DNA of 26,862 nt, from assembly GCA_029298735.1 (NCBI GenBank), contig JANSLP010000402.1:1-26862 (forward strand), read 5' to 3'. Positions 1 to 8,753 of this stretch are shown in pieces. The position numbers and the translations under genes are program-made. Source of the stretch: Ophiostoma sp. CBS 140.51. Its lineage: Eukaryota; Ascomycota; Sordariomycetes; Ophiostomatales; Ophiostomataceae. Numbering within the stretch: the stretch's first letter is position 1; each line of letters begins with the position of its first letter. The notes below the pieces were generated by a model, which was not told the origin of the DNA, ran no database searches, and worked only from the letters and a program-made list of their open reading frames with translations.

Positions 1-525
1 AGTTGCTGTGTAACACAATACTATTTTTGCTTGGTTTTTTATTATATTTTTCCGCTTTTAGTTCTGGCCACCCGTACCTAGAATTGAGGACTTCTTGTTT
101 TTCTTTTGTTCTCTACTTTTTATTTTTGGTTGATTATTTTCCTTTCATTTTTACTATTCAAGACTGCCGATTTATTTATTTTCTGTTTTTCATTTTTTCT
201 CTTCTTTAACTCAGATATCCAAGACAGTTTGGATATCTACAGAGTCCAGGAATCAACCCAATTATTCGTTTCAATTAATTTTGCACAAAATGTACATCAA
301 CTAATGAGTATTTTCAAGAAAACATATATGAAGAAGGTTAGTTGATTATTGGTGATGTCCATCTAGAAAAAGGAGAGAAAACAGACTTCAAATTCGTTGT
401 TCAATCTATGTGGATGCCCCACTTTTGCAACTGGGTATATAAACTCTCAAAACGAGACAAATCTCGCCACGTCGCTATTGGCCACATCTTTTGGTGTGCC
501 TATTCTGCTACTGTTATTCTACCAA
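1..525. other. AT-rich intergenic region
   Basis: No gene can be supported here. The stretch is strongly AT-rich, with long T-runs on the plus strand at about 100-210, unlike the GC-richer DNA that follows. Short open frames translate to low-complexity Phe/Leu-rich peptides and are not credible. It holds a perfect 10-bp inverted repeat at 213-238 (listed separately) and a TATA-like TATATAAA at about 436-443. That box lies some 85-90 bp upstream of the tRNA gene, further than the usual position for a tRNA upstream element. The window edge may cut off a neighbouring gene. Confidence 0.6.
213..238. repeat. Perfect 10-bp inverted repeat (hairpin)
   Basis: AGATATCCAA at 213-222 is an exact reverse complement of TTGGATATCT at 229-238, separated by the 6-nt spacer GACAGT. 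It lies in AT-rich non-coding DNA about 290 bp upstream of the tRNA gene. It could be a protein-binding palindrome, a small RNA hairpin or chance. No T-run follows immediately, so it is not an obvious terminator. Confidence 0.7.
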
Positions 526-631
526 GGCCGCTTGGCGCAATGGTAGCGCGCGGTCCTCCTATTTTGTCCCGACCATAGGTCAAATCGGGGGGTTCAGACC
601 GAGGTTGCGGGTTCGAGTCCCGTAGTGGTCG
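526..631 (+). tRNA. tRNA-Arg(CCT), intron-containing
   Basis: The gene folds as a complete cloverleaf. The acceptor stem pairs 526-532 with 624-630 (two G-U pairs), with discriminator G631. The D stem is 535-538/546-549, the anticodon stem 551-555/597-601, the variable loop 602-606, and the T stem 607-611/619-623. The anticodon at 558-560 is CCT, preceded by the obligatory T557, so it reads the arginine codon AGG. A 34-nt intron (562-595) sits at the canonical site after position 37. Its TAGG (576-579) can pair with the anticodon-loop CCTA (558-561), and CCCGA (568-572) can pair with TCGGG (585-589). The internal promoter matches are TGGCGCAATGG (A box, 533-543) and GGTTCGAGTCC (B box, 610-620). 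From memory, the D and T arms closely resemble yeast tRNA-Arg(CCU), which has no intron. Confidence 0.95.
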
Positions 632-639
632 TTTTTTTT
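632..639 (+). terminator. RNA polymerase III terminator
   Basis: A run of eight T residues directly follows the tRNA discriminator base, the standard Pol III stop signal. Confidence 0.9.
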
Positions 640-861
640 GTCGATTTTCCAAGCAGTTTTTGTTTTTGTTTCTGCGTTGTATTTATATTTTTATTGATTA
701 CGAAACATTCGCTTAAATTTTAAATTTATTTAAAAAACCTTAATACTACTTTTGGAGTGGCTCGAGGTCGTAAATCAGATTATGAGAATGCCCGCCAAAA
801 CGCCATGTAAATGCATCAACATCAACACCGTCAACACCTTTTCCGCCTTGCACGCCTCTGT

Positions 862-3141
862 CTATTTCTGCAAAAACTTTTGGAAGGCCGAGTGGTCAAT
901 GGAGACGTTGCCCACGGCCGTCAGCCGCTTCCGACCTGCCTTTTGCTTTTCCAGCAGCTTGCGCCGGCGCGTAATGTCAGAGGCGTGCAGCTTGGCCAGG
1001 ACATCTTTCCGGAAGGGTTTGATGGTTTCACGCGCAACAACACGCTTGCCCGTCGCGGCCTGGATAATTACTTCAAACATTTGGCGGTCAACGTGCTCCT
1101 TGAACTTGGTGACCCACTGGCGGCCGACACGGTCGATTTGGGAGCGGTGCATGACGCGGGCAATGGCGTCGACGGGGACCTTGTTGACGAGGAGCTGGAG
1201 TTTGACCAGATCGCTGGAGCGCCATCCGGCGTCTTCGTAGTCGAGGGTGGCATAACCGCGCGAGGCGCCCTTGAGCTTGCCAAACAGGTCGTCCACCAAA
1301 GCCATGGAGGGAAGCATGTACTTGAGGATGACCTGGATGTTGGGGGTGTAGACGGGCTTGGGTGGTCCGGTGACGGCGGGGGCAGGGGCAGCGGCGGCGT
1401 CAGTGCTTTCCGTAGAGCCTGCCTGCACTGCTGCAGCAGCGCCTGTGCCCATGAAATCGATGCTAATCTGCTCGCCCCGACTCGCCTCGCAGAGCGTAAT
1501 CACTTTCCCCAAATACTCCTCGGGCACCGTAATGGTTGCCGACACAAACGGCTCAAAGTACTCGGCACCGCGCATACGTCCACCGTCGTCGGCATCGGGG
1601 AAATCACCCGCACTCGTCAGCACCTTTTCGACGCCGTTGCGGTCCTTCATCTTGACGGGGACAGCGGGCTCGGTAATGATGACGCTCGCGCCGTGCTCTT
1701 GCCGTAAGCGGTCCTGGAACACGGAGCAGTGCAGACTGCCCAAAAAGCCCAGGCGCCAGCCTGCACCCAGCGCCTCGGAGTGGTCCTTTTGGAACGTGAT
1801 ACTGCGGTCGTTCAACACCAACTGGCTGATGCTCTCCGAGAGTTTGGCATGGTCGCCCTGGTCGGTGGGGAAGGCAGCAACGAACACCATCGGTTTGGGT
1901 TCTTCGAAACCAGGGTACGGTTCGACAATGTTCTCGTTGCCCACCGTTGTGAGCGTGTCGCCAATCTTGGCGTCCTGGATCCGCTTCATGCCCGGGTTGA
2001 AGAACATGTAGCCCACCTGACCGGCCCGCAATGTCGGCTGTGCCACGCCGTCGGGGTACTGAATGCCGACTTCGCCGACAGTGTACTTTTGACCTGTCTG
2101 CATGGAGATGAGATGGTCGCCCGCCTTGACAGTGCCCTGGAACACGCGCACTAGCAGTACAACGCCGCGGAAAGTATCGTACCACGAGTCCACCAGCAGG
2201 ATGCGGGGTGGAGCCGAAGCATCGCCCTGTGGCGGCGGGACCTTTTCGATGACGACCGGCAGGATCGCCTCGACATTCTTGCCCGTCTTGGCACTCACCA
2301 GAACGGCGCCCCGGTTGCTATTGTCCTCGTCCACCTCGAGCTCAAACGTGTCGCGCAACTGCCGCAGCGCTCGGGGTACATCGGCTGTCGGCAGATCCAC
2401 CTTGTTGACCACGGGGATCAAACCCAGACCTTGCGAGAAGGCATGGTAGAAATTGGCCACTGTTTGGGCCTGGACACCTTGTGAAGCGTCCACCAGCAAC
2501 AATGCGCCACCGCAGCTGGCATACGACCGCGTCACCTCGGCGCGGAAATCGACGTGGCCCGGTGTATCCACCAGATGCAGCAGATAATCCTCGCCCTTGT
2601 ACCGGTAAATCATGGTACACGTCTGCGCCTTGACGGTAATGCCGCGCTCTCGCTCCACGTCCAGTTTGTCCAGGATCTGCTTGTTGCCGTCGCCGGCCGA
2701 GATGGTGCCCGTGATTTCGAGCAGGCGGTCGCTCAGTGTGCTCTTGCCGTGGTCAATGTGGGCCACAATACAAAAGTTGCGGAACCGTTCAATGGGGATA
2801 GCGGCAATGCGCGCCTCAATGTCTGCCGGGTTCTTGCTGACGCGCGGCTGTTTTGTCGAGTAGGAGGTTGTCGGGAATGTCGTCGCTGAGGAGGAGAGGG
2901 CGGCGGAGGGAGTTGTTAAGGAGGATGTCGCTTCAGTCGCAAACGTTCGCCGGGGCTGTTGTAAAGAGGTCGTCTGTGCTGTCCTCCGCAGCCGTCCTGT
3001 GGTGTATGTGCGACAACTGGTGTCATAAGAGCATGCCGACAGACTGCTGCTGCTTCTGCCCATGCCCGTCCTGGTCCCTGCGCATAATCGGCCGCGAAGG
3101 ACCGTTGCGCCGGGACGCAGCAGCCGAAGACATGGCTGCAT
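862..3141 (-). CDS. GUF1: Mitochondrial translation factor GUF1 (elongation factor 4/LepA GTPase)
   Basis: A 759-residue protein in one exon. GUF1 is the mitochondrial LepA/EF4 homologue, a ribosome-dependent GTPase that promotes accurate mitochondrial translation, mainly under stress. The N-terminal ~100 residues are rich in Arg, Ser and Thr and poor in acidic residues, as expected of a mitochondrial presequence. GTPase motifs are all visible: G1 AHIDHGKS (127-134), G3 DTPGH (192-196), G4 NKVD (246-249) and G5 SAK (283-285). The EF-G-like domains follow, and the LepA-specific C-terminal domain ends with the characteristic Lys/Arg-rich stretch and a final FQKFLQK. The start at 3141 was chosen because it gives a complete presequence; a later in-frame Met at residue 27 is possible. 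An Ala/Pro-rich insertion of about 30 residues (roughly 565-595) interrupts the C-terminal domain. Family assignment is very secure. Confidence 0.97.
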   Translation of the reverse strand: MQPCLRLLRPGATVLRGRLCAGTRTGMGRSSSSLSACSYDTSCRTYTTGRLRRTAQTTSLQQPRRTFATEATSSLTTPSAALSSSATTFPTTSYSTKQPRVSKNPADIEARIAAIPIERFRNFCIVAHIDHGKSTLSDRLLEITGTISAGDGNKQILDKLDVERERGITVKAQTCTMIYRYKGEDYLLHLVDTPGHVDFRAEVTRSYASCGGALLLVDASQGVQAQTVANFYHAFSQGLGLIPVVNKVDLPTADVPRALRQLRDTFELEVDEDNSNRGAVLVSAKTGKNVEAILPVVIEKVPPPQGDASAPPRILLVDSWYDTFRGVVLLVRVFQGTVKAGDHLISMQTGQKYTVGEVGIQYPDGVAQPTLRAGQVGYMFFNPGMKRIQDAKIGDTLTTVGNENIVEPYPGFEEPKPMVFVAAFPTDQGDHAKLSESISQLVLNDRSITFQKDHSEALGAGWRLGFLGSLHCSVFQDRLRQEHGASVIITEPAVPVKMKDRNGVEKVLTSAGDFPDADDGGRMRGAEYFEPFVSATITVPEEYLGKVITLCEASRGEQISIDFMGTGAAAAVQAGSTESTDAAAAPAPAVTGPPKPVYTPNIQVILKYMLPSMALVDDLFGKLKGASRGYATLDYEDAGWRSSDLVKLQLLVNKVPVDAIARVMHRSQIDRVGRQWVTKFKEHVDRQMFEVIIQAATGKRVVARETIKPFRKDVLAKLHASDITRRRKLLEKQKAGRKRLTAVGNVSIDHSAFQKFLQK

Positions 3142-3868
3142 GGAGTCTCGAGGGGGTGAGAGCGTGCACGCTTTAGTCGTTCAGGTCTTGAGCTCGTTTG
3201 TAAAGTCGACCGGCGAGGAATTGGCTTGGGAAGAAGGAGGGTTGTCGCAACGCGTGGACAAATTGGTTGATTCCCGAATCGGATGTCGTGAGGGTTTTGG
3301 TGGGAGAATTTGCGTCCCCAGATTTTCTTATCTTATCGGCGGGCGAGGGTGCAACACAGCGCTAAAATACAGGGGACGTCAGGTACGACATCGCTAGGGC
3401 GGCCTGGCCAGACCGATAAGTCAGGCTGTGAATATCCAATGTACACTTTTATTCAAAATTTATATATAAAAGATTGCCATTCAAGATTGACTTCAAGAAT
3501 AGTATATATTTGCACGCGCTCTTCAAAAAACATGGTATAAACGCGAAGCGGCAAAAAGTGGAAAGAATTTGCGCATGGCGACATGACATAACTGGCGTTC
3601 TAGATAGCAGCCGTTACAGGTAGCATAACAATAAACATGAGGCGAGGAAAGGATGTAATAAACAGAAATAAGAATAAATCAACAGAATATAGAATATGTT
3701 CAGGCGTAAGGGATAGGAGGGAATAAGAAGCTGCTCCAAGAGCATACATTTACATAACACAAAAAGGTATATATCGTATATACGCGCCAAATATGCAAAA
3801 ACACAGAAATGTCGTAAATCAGAGTAGATGAAGGAGGTGAAGAGGAATAGGAGGAAGGGCGATGTGGT
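3142..3868. other. Intergenic: GUF1 promoter and 3' region of the MIT-domain gene
   Basis: No gene is supported. Both flanking genes are on the minus strand, so the right part should hold the 3' untranslated region of the MIT-domain gene and the left part the GUF1 promoter. Between about 3430 and 3790 the DNA becomes AT-rich, with several TATATA-type stretches. These include a near-perfect palindrome of 7-bp arms at 3767-3773/3777-3783, plausible as AT-rich polyadenylation signals. Short frames here are low-complexity. Confidence 0.5.
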
Positions 3869-6800
3869 TTATGCCAACACCCATTCGCTGCCGCGCTTGA
3901 TGAACTTCTCGAGCAGCAGCGACACGTCCGACAGCACGAAGCGGCAAATGTAGAAGGCGAAAAACTCGGCTGCGTGGCGTGTGCACAGCTCAAGACCGAC
4001 CTGTGTCTTGTCCGCGTGACGTAGACCAGGGTCTTCGACTTGGCGTGCAATCTGGTCAATCGACTGCGCCGCATCAAAGAGGCGCGCGAGCGAGCTCATG
4101 TAGACAGCATTGGGTCCCGAGAACTTGGCCGACGAGACATCGCGCTTGGCCGGGCGGCGTGTAGGCTGGGCTGTCATGGGCAGCGACGACAGCGGACCAC
4201 CGTCCTTACTGCCACTGCCTGCACCACCAGCGCCACCACCCGAACCGGAGGCATCCGAGACGCTCTCTTTGCGGCCACCGCCGGCGCCGCCGTTGTTGTA
4301 GCTGCTGCTCAGACCGGCCGACGAGTTCTTAGACCGCAGCCGGCGCCACGAGAAGGACCGCGAGGACGACTGGCCGGAGACGCTCGATGTGCGCGGCACA
4401 GGGCCACCGGCACCACCGCCAGCGCTACTGTTGGTATCGTTATCGACACCCGTCGACGCCTCTTTGAACAACGAGTTGGCGCTCTGCACACCGACCTCGT
4501 TGCCGAGCCGGCGCGACAGCGTCGTCTGGGTCTGTTCGAGCACGTTTTCGAGCGACTGCATTTCTTCGAGGACGGCGTCGGCGTCGCAGGTGTCGACGGC
4601 CGCCAGCTTCATGAGCGCCGACGTCAGGAAATCGCAATTGGCAATCTTTTCGTCAACGTTCTTGAGTCGCACGCCCTTGACCTTCCAGACGTCGCTGGGC
4701 ACAAAGAGCTTGTTGCTGAGGTAGCCGCCACGCGGGTGGACGAGAGTTTGGTACAGGCAGCGCATGAGCCAAAAGGGCCGGAGCATGGTGTCGGTCGGGC
4801 AGGGCTCGAGCGGGACGGGCGCGTCCGAGTACATGGGGTTGGGCGAACCCGGTGTGCTGGGCGAGTGGAAGTCGCTCTCCAACAAATGCATGCCGCCCAC
4901 GCCACTGGCAGCGATTATCATGCGGTCCTTGAACGTGGTGGCACTCGGCGTGGGCAAAGTAGGCATGTCCGGCAGGCGCGACGCGCTGGCAAACTGGTTG
5001 CTCAGTGGCGTACCGGGCGACATGTCGCCGTCTAGATTGGTCACGGACATGTTGCGGCTGCGCAGACTACGCAAGCTGGACGACGAAAAGTTCTTGCGCA
5101 GGCCCGGCCGTCCCGTGTTAGGTGACCCGGCGCGGTCGCTGTCGGCAAACGGCAGGCCTTGCGGGATGGGCGGTGTCGGGGGCGGGAAGTTGGGCGGTGG
5201 CATGGCTTCAACGGGACTGGCGCCAAAGAACATGGTGGCGCCTGCACCGGGCGACGGTGTCGGGGCTGGTCGGCCGCCAGCACCTGCAGTGCTGGACCCT
5301 GGCCGGCTGAGGCTTCCTGCTCCGGGGACTGCTGGTGGCGGCCCGCCAGGCGCTGTAGACATTGCTTGTCGTTGTTGCACGAGGAAGCCTGCCGTGCGTG
5401 GCTGCTGGGGCAGGTTGGCGGCAGTGGCAGACAGACTGTTGGATGTTGTGGAGGCGTTGTTGGCAGTCGCAGGACCCGTCACTGTCGAGGATGGGCCGCC
5501 CAGCTTGGTCGTCTCGATCTTGAGCTGCTTCATGTTCTGGCCTGATAGACGGCGGTTGCGAACGCTCTGGGCGCTGCCGGCACGGACGGGGCTCGTCTGC
5601 GCGGCATTCGGGCGCACGGGTGGCGGAGGCATTGACGGTGGCGGCATTTGGGGTGGTAGCGAGGGCAGCGAGGGCAGTGCCTGGGTCGGTGGCGGCATAC
5701 TCTTCATACCGGGCGGCAAAACGGTGCTTTCGGAGACAGTCGACAGGACAGTGTTGGCCGTAGGCGGGTTCGAGCCCATGGAGCTGTGCCACGTGCGCGA
5801 GGTAAACTCGCTCGAGTCGGATTCGCGCGGCGGCTGCGTCTTGTTGGCGTTTGATTTCTGCTTGAGACCAAAGGTAAAGTCTTCAATAGCGAGACCGTTC
5901 GTCATTTCTTCGAGAATGCGCTCCTCGTCGTCCGAGTCGACATCGTCGTCGAGAAAATCGCGGGGCATGTTGTGTTCCATTTCCCGCTCTCGCTCCTCCT
6001 CTTCCTCCTGCTGCTGGAGCATGAGCTGTTCGCGTAGACGCAGTTGGCGCTCAAAGGCAATAGCCTCACGCTCAGTCTCGCGCACACGCTCCTTGGCCAG
6101 CTCGACTTTCCGCAGGCTGTTGGACACCTGAGCGTCGTTGTTGCCGTAGCCCTTGTAGTTGTCCTGTGCGGACGTAGGGTAGATGGGGTCCGAGTTCATG
6201 GGCTCGTAGCCGTCGTCGTAGGCTGCCTCAATGGCATCGTCGAGCGCCGCATCAAACTCGGCTTCTGTCGCACCACTGGCCGCACGAATGTGTTTTCTCC
6301 GGATAACGAGCGAGGATGTGCGCGAGTGGACGGACGAGGCGGCCGAGCTGCCGGATTCGTTAATGGGGTCAAGCCACGAGACAGACTCGTGACTGGGTGT
6401 TCTATTGTGGCCATGCGAGGAGATGTGTGCGCCGTCGTTGTTGTGGGCGTTGGCGCTGCCCGGACGCAGGGTTGAGCCGTAGCGGGCGGACGAGAGAGTT
6501 TCTTCGTTGGGGTTGTAGCGGTAGGAGGTGGGGGCATCTTCAAAAGGCCGTGATGGCGGTGCGACACGCCTTGGTGAGAGAGGTGGGGGCATGTATTGGT
6601 TGGCACCGGCCGGTGGTTGTAATGACGCGGTCGGGCCTATGCCGTTTGTGTTCGTATTTGCGTTGCTGGGCGTGATAAACTCCTTTCGTGGTGATCGGGA
6701 GAAGGTCGACTGGAGAGTGTACTGGTCTCTTAATAACGAGGAGACATGCGGTTGATCGTTGGCCCCGTTAGAGAAGCCGGACTGGATGAGCCTTGGTGAT

Positions 6801-8753
6801 GATGAAGACTGGGGGATCGAGTAGCCTGGGATTGAGCGTGGCTCGGTGGGTTGCCGGTGGGTCTCGACATTGTCGTCGTATATCCTGGACAATTGTGCCA
6901 GGTCCTCGTCGGGTTCTACACCGGTATCGGAACCAACATCGACATCTTCGTCCGAGTTGACCTCGGAGCTGCTCCGGCCACGGCCACTACTGCTGGACGG
7001 TCGCCGCGGGAGTGGCCGTGTGTCTCGTCGTTGTGTTGAGGCGATCAAGTCCAGCTCTTCTATCCGAGCGGTATATGTGATTTTCTAAAGACGTTAGTAA
7101 ATATATATCAAATAGGACTACGACAGGTGTACCCACAATCGCCTCCAGCTTGCGTTTGTCCTCTTCGCCCGGCGTCTTAAGAAGAACTTGAAGGAGCAGG
7201 CCGCATGCTTCGGAGTAGGCTTCCCGCGCGCCTTCAATGTTCCCAGCGTTATCGAGTTGAACGGCGGTGTTGGCCTTTTGCAGGGCGCGCGAGAGCATGG
7301 CCTTTTGTGATGGCGGCTTGCTGCTGCGGTCCTTGTTGCTCTTGGTGGAGTCTGTGCTGCCATTGGCGGCTTGTGAGCGGCTGCGGGTGTAGCCGCGTGA
7401 TGAGGGCACTGCCTCGGGGTGGTCACGGCTGTACATGGTGGTAGTGGTAGACGTGGTTGTAGGAGCGGTGGTGGTGGGAGCGGTGGGCTCGCCGTTGAAA
7501 GATGCCGTCCCGCCTTGGACCTCCTGCTCGAGCGAGGGGAGGGCAATAATGGGCGGGAGGCTGGTAAAGGGGGAGAGGGCGCGGACGGGCAAGAGCTGGC
7601 GGGGTGCTGCACCACGGCGAACGTAGCCGAAAGCGTTGGGCGACTCGCGTTCGCGGAGGGGAGAGCCGCGCTCACGAAGAGGGGATCCGCGGTCGCGAAG
7701 AGGGGATCCGCGGTCGCGAAGAGGAGAACCGCCGTTGGCCGTTCCTGGTCGGCTCTTTTGCAGTTTGCGCGGGGTCGTCTGTTGCTGGGTCCGTTCCGGC
7801 GAGGGCGCGATGGAGGGTGCTGTGGGCTCAAACTCGGAGAAGCGCAGCGGTGAGCCGAGAGAGTCGACACTCAGACGGCGACTGAAGCTGGCGGACCGCT
7901 GGTGGCGGTGGTAGAGATGGTGGCTTCCCGCGATGGAGGCACGACTCGAAGCGGCAGTGGAAGCGGCGGTGGAGGCGGACCAGCGATCGAGGAGGTGTGC
8001 TGGGTCAGGGGCGACGCCACCAACACTGTTGGAGCGTGACGGGCGGTGCTTCGAGGCTAGCGTGGCCGTGCCAGCTGCTATCGTGGCCGGGGCACCGAGG
8101 GCGCCGTAGGGCGCAGAGGTCGTCGGAGGGTTCGCAGTCGTTGCGCGGCCGCTATTCCCGTTGGTGAAGGGAACGGTTTTGGCAATGACGCGCGCAGGCG
8201 GGAGAAGCGACGAGGTGCGAGGTAGCGAGGCGGCGGAGAAGGAGGGTGCGGCGGGCGGCGCGGTGGAGGGTGCGGGAGGAGCAGTGCGCTGCTGGCGGAA
8301 GGAGGAGGAGAGGGGATGGTGCGCGTCGTCGGACTCTGCGAGACTGTCGAGATTCGAAGCAGAGGGAGCAGAAGCAGCAGGGGCAAAGGCCGAGATGATG
8401 TGGGCCTGGCCTCTGGCAGCGGTTCCTGTTCCTATTCCTGGTGCTTGTATCGTGGACGCACGATCGGACGGGTTGTAGGAGTAGGAATTGTAGTAGGCGT
8501 GTGCATGTGAGTGGGAGTTTGAGTTGGAAAAGGCGCTGGGTAGGGCGAGGGTGCTGCTGGGTATGGCGTTGGAAACGGTGATCGGCGCAGACGCGGGCGG
8601 GAAAAGGGGCAGGGCCCCAGTAGCGGTGGAGTGGTTGTTCGAGTTATTCGAGTAATCGTAGGGGACGGCGGCCGCGGCGTGCAAGGATGTCGAATTCGAG
8701 GATGAAGGGTTCAAGACGGCAGACGAGGCGAAGGCAATGTGCGGCGTGGACAT
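3869..8753 (-). CDS. Large MIT-domain protein, function unknown (two exons)
   Basis: Exon 1 is 8753-7137 (539 codons) and exon 2 is 7084-3869, giving about 1610 residues. Residues ~480-552 form a MIT (microtubule interacting and trafficking) domain, a three-helix bundle that in other proteins binds ESCRT-III tails. The exon junction falls inside it: KLEAI joins KITYTARIEELD, restoring the last helix. The N-terminal ~475 residues are low-complexity Ser/Ala/Pro-rich, with four in-frame copies of a GSPLR(D/E)R repeat at 342-369. Exon 2 carries acidic/Ser-rich sequence, a charged coiled coil (~862-910) with a Glu-rich run, proline-rich tracts, and two globular-looking segments. The first is at ~1300-1370 and includes PFWLMRCLYQTLVHPRGGYL; the second is the last ~90 residues. 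Such multidomain MIT proteins occur in filamentous fungi, but I know no assigned function; a trafficking or septum/polarity role is only inference. Confidence 0.9.
7085..7136 (-). other. Spliceosomal intron of the MIT-domain gene (52 bp)
   Basis: On the minus strand the donor is ATT|GTGGGT (a weak but GT-type donor), the branch site is TTACTAAC and the acceptor is CTTTAG|AAAATC. Both ends are in phase 0. Without removal the frame leaves the MIT domain; with removal the third MIT helix is continuous. An alternative donor GTACAC three bases further would break the phase. Confidence 0.88.
7647..7730 (-). repeat. Four in-frame 21-bp tandem repeats in the MIT-domain gene
   Basis: Four adjacent 21-bp units encode GSPLRDR, GSPLRDR, GSPLRER and GSPLRER (residues 342-369), followed by a degenerate ESP. 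The two central units differ little at the DNA level, suggesting recent expansion. Each SP is a potential proline-directed phosphorylation site beside basic residues. A length polymorphism between strains would be expected. Confidence 0.9.

Noticed and set aside
811..1707. A 298-codon frame antisense to GUF1
   Set aside because: It overlaps the conserved GUF1 C-terminal half; the composition is that of a shadow frame.
4764..6131. A 455-codon open frame on the plus strand
   Set aside because: It lies antisense to the MIT-domain gene; its Gly/Ser/Arg-rich composition mirrors the complementary disordered coding sequence, and it has no domain.
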